Positions 1 to 8,566 of a DNA stretch of 22,476 nt are shown here, one piece after another (position 1 is the first letter of the stretch; each line of letters opens with the position of its first letter). The notes beneath the pieces are model-generated. The model was not told the DNA's origin and did no database searches. It saw only the letters and a list, made by a program, of their open reading frames with translations. Source of the stretch: Beroe ovata (lineage: Eukaryota; Ctenophora; Nuda; Beroida; Beroidae); NCBI GenBank assembly GCA_946803715.1, contig CAMPET010000208.1:108255-130730 (forward strand), written 5' to 3'. A program made the translations under genes and the position numbers.

Positions 1-1
1 C

Positions 2-30
<29 letters not shown>
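1..30. other. Homopolymer of 30 C at the window edge
   Basis: The first 30 bases are all C. A pure run at the extreme end of a sequence is more likely a read or contig-end artefact than biology. Confidence 0.7.
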
Positions 31-32
<2 letters not shown>

Positions 33-552
33 GACTATAGACTCACTGATTCGACGCTGTTGTCGTATGAAATGTAGAGTCGTTTCCGTTTTTCTATAGC
101 TGTCGAGTGGGCCCGTCCCATTTTGCCCTGAAAATGAAAACACATTGTAGAAATCCACACAACACAAATACACCTTCCGAAAAGTGACACGCACAAATTG
201 AGCGTCTATCTAACCTTTTGAATAAACTGAAGTATGTTTTTGAAGATCAGTCTATATTTTTGCAACTACCTATCTCACATTCCACTGAGATAACATACAC
301 TGGTTTTACACGTGGCCGCACAGAGAGTAACGAAAGTACAATGGAACTGTTCTCAAATCACAGACGTCACATGGCAATACCCCAGCCCAAAGTATAATAA
401 CGGAAAGAATTTACACCCCCTCTGACCCCCTATATGAGTTTTAGCCACGTGTTATCCACACACACGGGTGTTTCATATATTAGCTTCTCTCAAATTTAAT
501 ATTGACAGAAAAGACAGGTATTGGCACTTCATATGACCATCCGCATCATGGT

Positions 553-598
553 GAGTGTGTGTGTGTGTGTGTGTGGGTATGCGTGTGTGTGTGTNGAG

Positions 599-638
<40 letters not shown>

Positions 639-664
639 TATGCATGTGTATGCGTGTGTGTGTG
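553..664. repeat. GT microsatellite, interrupted, with one N
   Basis: A long run of GT dinucleotides, with interruptions such as GTATGC and GTGAGT. An N at 595 sits inside it, so its true length is unknown. Reading frames through it give Val-Cys repeats and are not genes. Confidence 0.95.
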
Positions 665-1090
665 TCTGTGTATAGGGTATGCAGCCGCAACGTCTTAACA
701 GAAATAAAACTACAGAAATACAGCGGACATCTCAGATGAGAATGAGAAAACTAGGGGAAGTCCCTAACTGCGATTTCTCAGTGCGATTTCTCAGTGGGAT
801 GCCGGATTGACGTCCCTCCTATTCCACCGACCCCCTGAATATTTCCAGAATAGGAATGGAATAATTCCTGTAGTCACATCGGATAATTACTGTTCTGCAT
901 TTGCAGTATCCATGAGAGATATTAGGAGGTGACAAGGGCACAGCGGAGCAGCTTACCTTGAATCGAATACTGGGGATTCTAAAGTGGTTCACCATCACTT
1001 AATAAACAACAACTACTACACAAAACACAGATATAACCAATTCAATTTGTGAATTTACAAATTGATCTCCTCTCCCCATAGTCTCCCTCT

Positions 1091-1144
1091 GTGTGTGTGT
1101 GTGTGTGTGTGTGTGNNNTGTGTGTGTGTGTGTGTGTGTGTGTG
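1091..1144. repeat. GT microsatellite with three N
   Basis: Pure GT repeat broken by NNN at 1116-1118. The two flanks are the same repeat, so the gap length is arbitrary. Confidence 0.95.
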
Positions 1145-1240
1145 CACGTGTACCATTACAACCTGTCATCAAATGGAATTCTCTACCCCCATCCCCCCTC
1201 CCCCTCTACGGTAATAGTGGAGCAACTATCGCAACTATCA

Positions 1241-1254
1241 GTTGTCATGGAAAC
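1241..1254. promoter_or_regulatory. X-box-like palindrome
   Basis: GTTGTCATGGAAAC fits the RFX X-box pattern (GTNRCC or GTTGYC half, then RGNAAC). Related half-sites GTCATGGTAAC lie at 1433-1444 and 1461-1471. Function is inferred from the motif only. Confidence 0.4.
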
Positions 1255-1758
1255 TTACTTTTCAGATCAGCAATCCTCACAGTTTATCACAAACAGCGGT
1301 TCATTCGCAACACACACAACCCACTACTAAATGGAAATCTGTGGCTGGTCAAATGCTCATTGGTTATAAGATAACAGGAGGCGCGTGCCACTTCTCTAAT
1401 ATAGAGTGTCATTACCACAATAATGACGCTATCGTCATGGTAACAGTATTGAATCATGATGTCATGGTAACCATGCGTAAGAGAGAGAGAGATATGACGC
1501 AGTTATTGTAGCTCGCTTGAAGGGTGACAGGTTGAAAAAAACTGCAGGAAATGACGTCTTCCAGTTTAACAGTTTATGAGAGATGTTCATTGATCATTAT
1601 CATCATCGGGTCATTCCACAATCCACATGATCTCGCGTTGACAAGAAAAACGGTACTTGCCGTTATTGTGAAATATCGGGAACAATTGATCTCTCCCCTC
1701 TCTGAGACGCCCCGACCGGGGAGGGGGGTATTTTTAGAAGAGTATTATTAGGTGGGTC

Positions 1759-3193
1759 TTATATGGTGGTTTTTATGAATCGTCGTGGACATAACACCCT
1801 GGGTGCCTGGCATCTTGTTGGCATCGTGCCATATATTGAATGAGAGGTGGCGAACAATATTCCAATCTGGTCAGACGGAAGGGGAAATGGCGAAAACTGT
1901 AGTTGGGAATTGGTTAGAATTTGATGAAAATCTGGGTCGACGGTGACCGGTGACGTAATGGAAAATGTTTAGTAAGACCGCATAACTGGTGTTCATTGGT
2001 TAACATATCATAGATCTCTGGAACTCACATTATGGAACGGAGTGAAGGATAGCTTTCCTGATTCCTAGTTTGGATTTAAATGTAGAATGCAACGATTGAG
2101 TCAATACTCGAAATTCAGAATATGTCTTAATAAGATAACACAACACACTCGTACACAACAGCTCTATTAATCCAGACAATTATTAAGAACACCGACAATT
2201 ATTAAGAACTCAATGTCACTGGTAATTAGAAAGTTAGAACAACTCAACACGAATAGTTTATGACAGGTCTAACAATGACCTTGAATCTAGGAGCAGTTCT
2301 AAGACACTGGCGATTTAGAATAGTTTTGATGCATCGGTCTTTAGAACATTTCTGAGACACTGGTAAATTAGAACAACAATTAGACATGGATTATCAAGAA
2401 CAGCTCTAAAACACTGATTATTAAGAACAGCTCTAAGACACGGATAATCAAGAACAGCTCTAACCTGTATGTGGATCAGGAGACGCCTGGCTGGATTAGG
2501 TGAGGACGCCAGCTTAGAGTCTTGTAAATACCTGTAGAGAGGGAGACACTGTGTCAGTTAGAGAAGTAACTGTGTTAGCACATCCATTACAACCATAATT
2601 ACACTCGTATCTATAGTGTTACCATGGTAACCTCTCATTGGAGTTACCATGGAAACAAACCTGGAGGAAGTTTTCCGGAAAATTTGTGAGCTGGTTGATA
2701 CTGTTGCCTAGCAAGGGGAGAAGGTTGTCAATTGCGAAGGAGGAGGGAGGGGAGAATTGTTAATTCATCAAATGAAATTGACGGAAATGCAAATGATCCT
2801 AAAATCCATCAAACGACGATGGGGAATAAATTATGGCATTTCAAACACGCTTCGCCTGACCAATATAAATATTACCCGCCAATTGTCAATATACGATGGG
2901 AAAGGAGGGGGTAGAGGGTAATAAAGGAGGGATGAAATATATTACTAAAATGCTGGATGGCGGGTTATATAACTCAACCCCCCCCCCCTATATAAATGCA
3001 ATAACACAATCGCCGATAGAGAGACAAGTTTAGCGAACATCGCACGAAAAGTACTTAGTACTCCCCCCTCTCTCTCCCATATGATCTCTACAGATAGACG
3101 AACTGTGACAATCCAATAAACCCACTAAAGTTATATATAACAACCTTGATGTTAATACCTGTCTTGCGATCTGACACTTTGCTTGGTATTCAT
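1759..3193 (-). CDS. Tentative four-exon small gene, unknown function
   Basis: I do not recognise this protein. Four minus-strand exons keep one open frame across consistent splice phases: 3159-3193 (start ATG), 2465-2531, 2029-2064 and 1759-1896 (TAA stop), giving 91 residues. The second exon is the best supported: acceptor after CTCCCTCTCTACAG, donor GTTAGAG, and a coding-looking peptide containing KLASSPNPARRLLIHIQ. The third exon is 36 bases, ending at a GTGAGT donor and adding ESGKLSFTPFHN. The last exon reads less like protein (many C, R, T residues), so the true 3' end may differ. The ATG overlaps a CCAAT element, so the first exon is the weakest choice. No domain, signal peptide or membrane segment is visible. 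It could be a fragment of a longer gene or a chance open chain. Confidence 0.3.
2160..2470. repeat. Degenerate minisatellite, unit about 27 bp
   Basis: Repeated variants of AAGAACAGCTCTAAGACAC and TGATTATTAAGAAC, increasingly regular toward 2470. It lies inside the first half of an intron of the tentative minus-strand gene. Confidence 0.8.
2618..2715. promoter_or_regulatory. Cluster of three RFX X-box-like sites
   Basis: GTTACCATGGTAAC at 2618-2631 is a perfect palindrome. GTTACCATGGAAAC follows at 2643-2656, and GTTGCCTAGCAAG at 2703-2715. These match the X-box bound by RFX factors, which commonly drive cilium genes. The cluster lies about 90 bases upstream, in the minus sense, of the best exon (2465-2531) of the tentative gene. 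Whether it is a promoter, an enhancer or a dispersed repeat cannot be told from the sequence. Confidence 0.5.
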
Positions 3194-3270
3194 TGGTCAC
3201 ATGGCTCCGGGTCAGCCAATCAGAGCGCGCCATAGCTCTGACGTCATAGCTGTCAACCAATCAGCATGGC
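3129..3270. promoter_or_regulatory. Promoter-like block: NF-Y CCAAT boxes, CRE, TATA-like
   Basis: Two CCAATCAG elements in full NF-Y context (CCAAT at 3216-3220 and 3257-3261), an inverted ATTGG at 3192-3196 and a palindromic CRE TGACGTCA at 3239-3246 fall within 80 bases. A TATATATAA stretch lies near 3132-3140. The order suits a minus-strand start, in keeping with the tentative gene at 1759-3193, but NF-Y sites act in both orientations. Confidence 0.5.
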
Positions 3271-3973
3271 ACATTCTTGTGACGTTACCATTGCGACCTG
3301 AGAGATATTTTACGTCACAAAAATGCGTAAGCAGGGCTCTGATATTGATCATGGACGCAAGAAATATACAATTAGAGCTTTGTGTCAGAAAATGATGGTC
3401 AAAGACATTGTTGACGTAAAGAGGAGAATATCTCGTCAAAAGACCAATTTATTATTACCTGGGACGTTCGGACTATAAAATTCGTAGCCACAGTGACGCG
3501 GCTGTGTTGTCATGGTTACGTACAATCTCCGTCATTCGAGCTAGGCTAAAACACGTGGTTAGTGAAACAGGAAACTAAGACCAATGGAGCATATCGAGAT
3601 CAAAGGAGGGGCGTTACAATAAATGTGTCAAATAATGGATACAACAGATTCAGTTTTAATAATAACTATCTGTTTGATACTCAGTTCTCTAATAAATCAA
3701 ATGTTTTGATATCACCAATTCTACAAAAAAACGATATCATTCGATCATAAAGACTTGTCAAAAAGTTAGCTAATACGAGAAAAAAAACAAAATCGCAAAA
3801 GAACAAAATTATCTGTGAGCCATCAAAAGTTTGGTCAACTAACATCAACTTGAATTCCATGCAAAAAATCGAAAATAACAAATCCTTACATAATCTGAGG
3901 GGTGAAATTTCAGGTGCATCCCATGCGTAATATTGAGTGACAGAGGTGTAAGTGGGTGAGAGTGTGTGTGTGT
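3194..3973. other. Intergenic region between two minus-strand small genes
   Basis: The part next to 3193 is promoter-like. TACGTCAC at about 3311 and an X-box-like GTTGTCATGGTTAC at 3506-3519 follow. The rest is AT-rich. On the minus strand an ATTAAA near 3656-3661 could be the polyadenylation signal of the 3974-4471 gene. No further coding exon is supported. Confidence 0.5.
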
Positions 3974-4471
3974 TCAGAAGTTGATAGCCTCTAGTATCAA
4001 GTCCAGAGTTAGGTACGCAGCTACGGCAAGAAATAAACAGAAAAACCCAATTCCCATCTCCATCTGAATAGGGGAACACATTGTCAGTTTCCCTCAATAT
4101 CAGCCCCCTCACAAACCCTTCCTCCCTCCCTCCCTCACTCCATTCCCTCCTTCCCTCCCTCCCTCCATTCCCTCCCTCCTTCCCTCACTCCAGCCTCCCT
4201 GACTCTTACCTGACTCCCTCCCTCCCTCTTACCTGACTCATGCAGAGAATATCCATTGGCTGATCCAGTACTATGTCCGGCAACCACTCAGATGTACTGT
4301 ACAAATAGGGGGATCACATTCATCAATATCGCAATATGACAGTGTTAGCATGGATATTATGAAAACACAGGTGGAGAATAGTTTGAACCTGTCTGCCCTT
4401 TTGTGAGTCCTATTGTGCGATTCCTCATCACTGCTGTATACATGCTGTTTCATCTTTACAGGTTCTGTCAT
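3974..4471 (-). CDS. Small single-pass membrane protein, 78 residues, three exons
   Basis: I do not recognise the family. Exons are 4389-4471, 4233-4296 and 3974-4063 (237 coding bases), and the phases fit exactly. Introns are 92 and 169 bases with acceptors CCCCTATTTGTACAG and GTTCCCCTATTCAG; donor two is a strong GTAAGAG, donor one a weaker GTTCAA. The first ~28 residues are polar and charged (MTEPVKMKQHVYSSDEESHN), then a short stretch with EWLPDIVLDQPMDILCMSQ. A hydrophobic helix at about residues 53-72 (IGFFCLFLAVAAYLTLDLIL) ends four residues or so before the end of the protein (final EAINF), so it is tail-anchored with the N-terminus probably cytosolic. A palindromic CRE lies 23 bases before the ATG and an NRF1-like site about 270 bases before it. 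Reading on through intron one gives an alternative hydrophobic segment and a stop at 4271. Confidence 0.62.
4100..4232. repeat. CCCT/CCTTCC low-complexity tract
   Basis: A pyrimidine-rich tract of CCCT and CCTT units, containing a duplicated CTTACCTGACTC, fills most of the second intron of the small membrane-protein gene. The duplication also duplicates the splice donor (near 4209 and 4232). Confidence 0.85.
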
Positions 4472-4493
4472 GAAGCTCTGTAACAGTACAGCG

Positions 4494-4501
4494 TGACGTC
4501 A
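4494..4501. promoter_or_regulatory. Palindromic CRE
   Basis: TGACGTCA, the full CREB/ATF palindrome, 23 bases upstream of the ATG at 4471 in the minus sense. Confidence 0.5.
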
Positions 4502-4743
4502 CAAATGATTAATTTGATGGCATGTAAAGCTGGGATTACAGTGGATAACAACACTGTACTACGCAATTTGGTACGGTATTCGATTATCGCTAATGAAAAA
4601 CGTGAAAAGATATATTAGGAAAAACGCGGACTATTGAGGGAAAACCGGGAATTCGGATTGACAACAAATCTGTCGAGGTGCAGCATCGAAACGCACAACA
4701 ATTGTACGGCCATATACAAGTGTATGTACAAAGCACACTTTCG

Positions 4744-4755
4744 CGCGCATGCGCG
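4744..4755. promoter_or_regulatory. NRF1-like palindrome in CpG-rich patch
   Basis: CGCGCATGCGCG matches the NRF1 core GCGCATGCGC. It is flanked by further GCGC bases up to 4770. It lies between the start of the small membrane gene (4471) and the end of SNRPB (5078), where a minus-strand promoter for the former is expected. The rest of 4472-5077 is AT-rich and shows no exon. Confidence 0.45.
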
Positions 4756-5077
4756 CTTCGCCGACGCGCAAAGATTGGGGATTTCACTTTTCATATCAAA
4801 ATGTCGCATTTGTGCTAGTGTAAATAGATGTTTCACTACAAATTGTGACCGATTTTGCGCGCCCGGGGCACTCGAACAATGAAAATTGTAAGCGCAATCA
4901 ATATGGGATGGAAGAAGCGGTTCATTTTCTGATTCATCGCTATCAAAGATTCACTGTTGTATCAAATTCAAAGTAACACAATAGTTAAACATTTAAAACA
5001 AGAGAAACAAGTAATTCAGTTGAAATATAGTGTAAAATATAAAATACTGAAATATCAACAATCATCTTCTTCTGACA

Positions 5078-7466
5078 TTAGAATCTTGGCCTCATGCCCG
5101 GTGGGCCCATGCCCATTGGGGGCATTCTCGGCGGGCCCCCGTATCCAGGTGGACCGAATCTGTTAGGGTTCATCATGCCGGGCGCAGGGCCGCCCACCCC
5201 CGGTAACGGCCCTTGCAATCCTGGCGCTCCTGGCTGAGGTGGCATTCCCCTTCCTGCTGCTTTAGCCGCTCCCACATTCTGCCTCGCCCCTCCCGGAGCT
5301 CGCTGTCTTGTGTTCTGGGGCGGCGGTCCTGAAACATGGATATTTTGAGTACATTCACACAGTCTCTTCCTCAGCAGATATGTTGAGGGGAACTCATTAT
5401 GCCACAGGGAAGGAAGATAGGCAAATAATTCCATTGTTATTCGATTCAGGGTCCAAAAATACGTAAGAGACAATAACTTTCGTATGGAAATGGGATGAAA
5501 ATATTTTCGTCAAATTTCTGATCGAAAAAATGTACTTCACACTCAGATATCTCGAATTGGACTGAGCCACATGACACCCAAAAACTTTTGTCTTAGCGAA
5601 GAGTTAAAATTTAGTGTTTCTAGCCTATTTTCGACCGCAGAATCCGAATTCGAAGGAGTTTTTGGGCTATCTCGACCGCAACATGGTCAAATCGTGAATT
5701 TTCAATCAAATTAGTGTGCTGAGTGAATGTAACTGATAATTCCACAGGTAAGCAAGACAGGCAAATAACTCCATCGACATTCGATTCAGCGTCCAAAAAT
5801 ACGTAGGAAACAATAGTTTTGATATGGAAATGGGACGAAAATATTTTCGTCCAATTTCTGATCGAAAAAATGTACAGGGTGTGCCAAAATAAACGCAACT
5901 AAAGTAGACGTTCATAAATCAGCTTCTGATCAGAGTTTCTGGATTAAACTTTGAGGTCTGATAGGTATCAGCCATACATTTTTCCCACAAAAATTTCAAG
6001 TTCCTAGCTCAAAAAATATCCGAGTTATCAGCAAAAAACTGAATTTTCAGCTCTTTCAACGTCCATAAAGATAGACTTTACTAACTCCTAATTACTCAGA
6101 AAATTTCAAGGCTCTACCTCAAAAAATTACGGAGCCAACACAACCAAAAATACGAGAATACATGGTGTTTACCCAATGTAATGAATAATCAAAGTGTACA
6201 CATTCATGACCCAATGGAAACCAAGATTGTATACATTCACACAAAAATGTGTTTCACACACCCTATAGAGTAGTGAAGTATCAGTCTATGTTCACCACAT
6301 TCCAATCTTCCTCGAAAATGGGATAGTTTGAAATATTGATACCGTTACTTCATTATGTGATACACTGCTTTGTTGTGCTTCTGATTTTGCGGGCTCTACA
6401 AAAATGCTCATATCTCCCACGTTCTTTGAGATAACTTGATGAAATTTTCAGAATTTTTTCTCGANTGTACTTCACACTCAGATATCTCGAATTGGACTGA
6501 GCCACATGACACCCAGCGAAGAGTTAAATTTTAGTTTTTCTAGCCTATTTTCGACCGCCGAATCCGAATTCGAAGGAGTTTTTGGGCTATCTCGACCACA
6601 ACATGGTCAAATCGTGAATTTTCAATCAAATTAGTGTGCCGAGTGAATGTAACTGATAATTCCACAGGTAAGCAGGACAGGCAAATAACTCCATCGACAT
6701 TCGATTCAGCGTCCAAAAATACGTAGGAAACAATAGTTTTGATATGGAAATGGGACAAAAATATTTTCGTCAAATTTCTGATCGAAAAAATGTACTTCAC
6801 ACTCAGATATCTCTAATTGGACTGAGCCACATGACACCCTAAAACTTTTGTCTTAGCGAAGAGTTAAAATTTAGTGTTTCTAGCCTATTTTCGACCACAG
6901 AATCCGAATTCGAAGGAGTTTTTGGGCTATCTCGACCGCAACATGGTTAAATCGTGAATCAAATCAGTGTGTCGAACGAATGAAAATAACTGATAATGCC
7001 ACAGGGAAACAAGAATCAAGATGGGCAAATAACTCCACCGTCATTCGATCCGGTGTTAACTGTAAAAATATACAAAATTTTCATCGAATATGGAAAAAAT
7101 AACACGGAGAATGGGTCAAATCTGAGTTGGTCTTACAGAACTTCGCGAATTCGATTGAACATGCCTTGCATACGAACGTAACAAGTATAATGAGCAAAAC
7201 CGAATTGATGACCAACCTTCGACAGTCATGGAAACCAGATTCTCTCCTCTGAGTAGGACAAGTCCAAGTGCCCTCTTCTCTTCCTTGTCGCCTGATTTGG
7301 CAGTTTTTTGTCGAATTTTCCTGAACTCCTCACAGTCACCCAGGACCAAATTCATGTGCTTGTCAAAAGCAAGGAATGACCCAACAAACTGTCGACCATC
7401 TTGTAGCGATACTCTCATACGGTAGTTGAGATGCTGCTGGATTTTAGAAGATCTGCCGGCTGGCAT
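5078..7466 (-). CDS. SNRPB: Small nuclear ribonucleoprotein-associated protein B (SmB)
   Basis: SmB is one of seven Sm proteins that form the heptameric ring on U1, U2, U4 and U5 snRNAs in the spliceosome. Two exons, 7217-7466 and 5078-5328, join in phase to give 166 residues. Exon one encodes the whole Sm fold: start [20 protein letters not shown], Sm1 with the RNA-contacting [14 protein letters not shown], and Sm2 ending [18 protein letters not shown]. Exon two encodes the Gly/Pro/Met tail, starting [14 protein letters not shown] and ending GPPGMRPRF. Human SmB is about 231-240 residues, so this tail is roughly 70 shorter. It has only one GRG and one clear PPGMRP, where the human tail has several proline-rich repeats. 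The single intron (5329-7216, 1,888 bases) is full of tandem repeats and a probable transposon. Identity is certain; a small extra exon in the intron cannot be excluded. Confidence 0.96.
5393..7055. repeat. Tandem ~340-bp repeat units filling the SNRPB intron
   Basis: Four copies of one unit: partial 5393-5530, full 5531-5870, full 6466-6790 and diverged 6791 to about 7055. Each full unit runs from TGTACTTCACACTCAGATAT to CTGATCGAAAAAA. Copies two and three differ by a handful of substitutions and one 15-base deletion; copies one and four are more diverged. A single N at 6465 sits immediately before copy three. The open frames through the units are repeat shadows with no protein family. Confidence 0.9.
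5875..6265. mobile_element. Probable TA-targeting DNA transposon remnant (MITE-like)
   Basis: It starts CAGGGTGTGCCAAAATAAAC directly after a TA and interrupts the repeat unit that continues uninterrupted in the other copies (empty site TGTACTTCAC). A short inverted match, CACACACCCTA followed by TA at 6266-6267, could be the other end. That gives about 391 bases with ~9-bp imperfect inverted ends. There is no transposase frame. After 6267 the host unit does not resume, so the element may really extend to the gap at 6465. The CAGGGTGT start and TA target suggest a Tc1/mariner-type relative, without proof. Confidence 0.5.
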
Positions 7467-8327
7467 GACGGCTACAGAAAATTGTTCACAAAAGCGACGG
7501 GATAGCGAATGGAGAGCTCACCGAGCCAAATATGGAAATGATTTTTCTGCCATCCAACGCGAAAACATATTTCCAGANCTTGCAATTTGCAAAAAGTTGG
7601 GAAGTTATTTTGACACACCAACAGAATAGAGAAGTGTATTTGTCTCATAATTTCCACGATTTCATGATATTCGATGTCAATTTGGGGCTGATTGTTGCTT
7701 TCATTTGCGATCCCTATGAACGGATTGACATAGTACATAGTACATAGTTGGACTGTGATCAGGGACAGGATGAATTGTATTGTTATGGTTCCAGAGATGA
7801 ATATCCCATACACGATGTGATAACAGGTCGATTGTGAAAATGGGTTGAATGAGGGACAGTTTGCATAAGTTTGCCCTTCTCAACCCTCGTTTTTGGTGTT
7901 CTGATTGTGTTTGGGTAGCTTTCTCCATCAGTAGTTTGAATCCCGAGTCTGATTCAGGTCTCATAGGAGTGTTTGTTTTCACAACTTTTTGGTGTAACAT
8001 ACATAACCGTTGCTTTCTCAAGTTCAAAGGGCACATATTGGATGCATGCATCTCGGTCTCTTGTACTTCATGTGCCTTGTTAGATCTTATCAAAATTTCC
8101 GCCAAATCTGTATTTCTATCTGCTCTGAACATTCTGATCGCCGTTTTCCCCTTGTTACCCACCGCATTTGCCAGACTTGACTTGATGAAAACCCGTTATT
8201 TTTCCAAAAAGGAAACATAAACACTTACACTTACACTGATCCGGGCACTGAAATTGTGGAGCACTACTTCTCATGAGCTTTGAAACAGGTAACACAGATA
8301 ACACACTATACATGTTTTACCTGTCAA

Positions 8328-8347
8328 CTGTAGTGTTGACACTACAG
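8328..8347. other. Perfect short hairpin, also in copy B
   Basis: CTGTAGTG, loop TTGA, CACTACAG. The same hairpin occurs at 9455-9474 in the second copy of the duplicated segment. Confidence 0.6.
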
Positions 8348-8566
8348 TGTTTACAGTGCTGACAACTGTTTACAGTGCTGACAACTGATAGTGATGGTGC
8401 AGTGAGTCATCTACTGCTAGTAGAGCAGTTCTGGGACAGCACTATGGTCTGCTGGTAAAGTAGACACTACAGTGTTTACAGTGCTGACAACTGATAGTGA
8501 TAGTGCAGTGAGTCATCTACTGCTAGTAGAGCAGGTCTGGGACAGCACTATGCTGGTAAAGTAGAC
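8338..8566. repeat. Two-unit minisatellite specific to copy A
   Basis: A ~120-base unit (ACTACAGTGTTTACAGTGCT ... GGGACAGCACTATG) is present twice here but once, in shortened form, in copy B near 9467-9535. It accounts for much of the length difference between the two copies. Confidence 0.75.

Larger units (their letters stand above)
31..1758. other. Intergenic stretch without supported gene
   Basis: Apart from two GT microsatellites and scattered X-box-like palindromes, I find no chain of open exons with matching splice phases on either strand. The open frames seen here are GT-repeat translations or lack any recognisable protein character. Confidence 0.6.

Noticed and set aside
521-739. Open frame through the GT repeat
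   Set aside because: The translation is Val-Cys repeat with an N; the same holds for the frames at 1091-1374.
3681-4112. 143-codon minus-strand frame
   Set aside because: It overlaps the last exon of the membrane microprotein in a different frame and reads through its 3' region; the spliced frame explains this DNA better.
5620-6800. Similar minus-strand frames of 92 and 86 codons
   Set aside because: They lie in two copies of the SNRPB intron repeat; similarity comes from the repeat, and the other copies do not keep the frame.
7701-8162. 153-codon minus-strand frame in copy A
   Set aside because: Copy B, probably the other allele, carries frame-breaking indels and stops in the same stretch, and no domain is visible.
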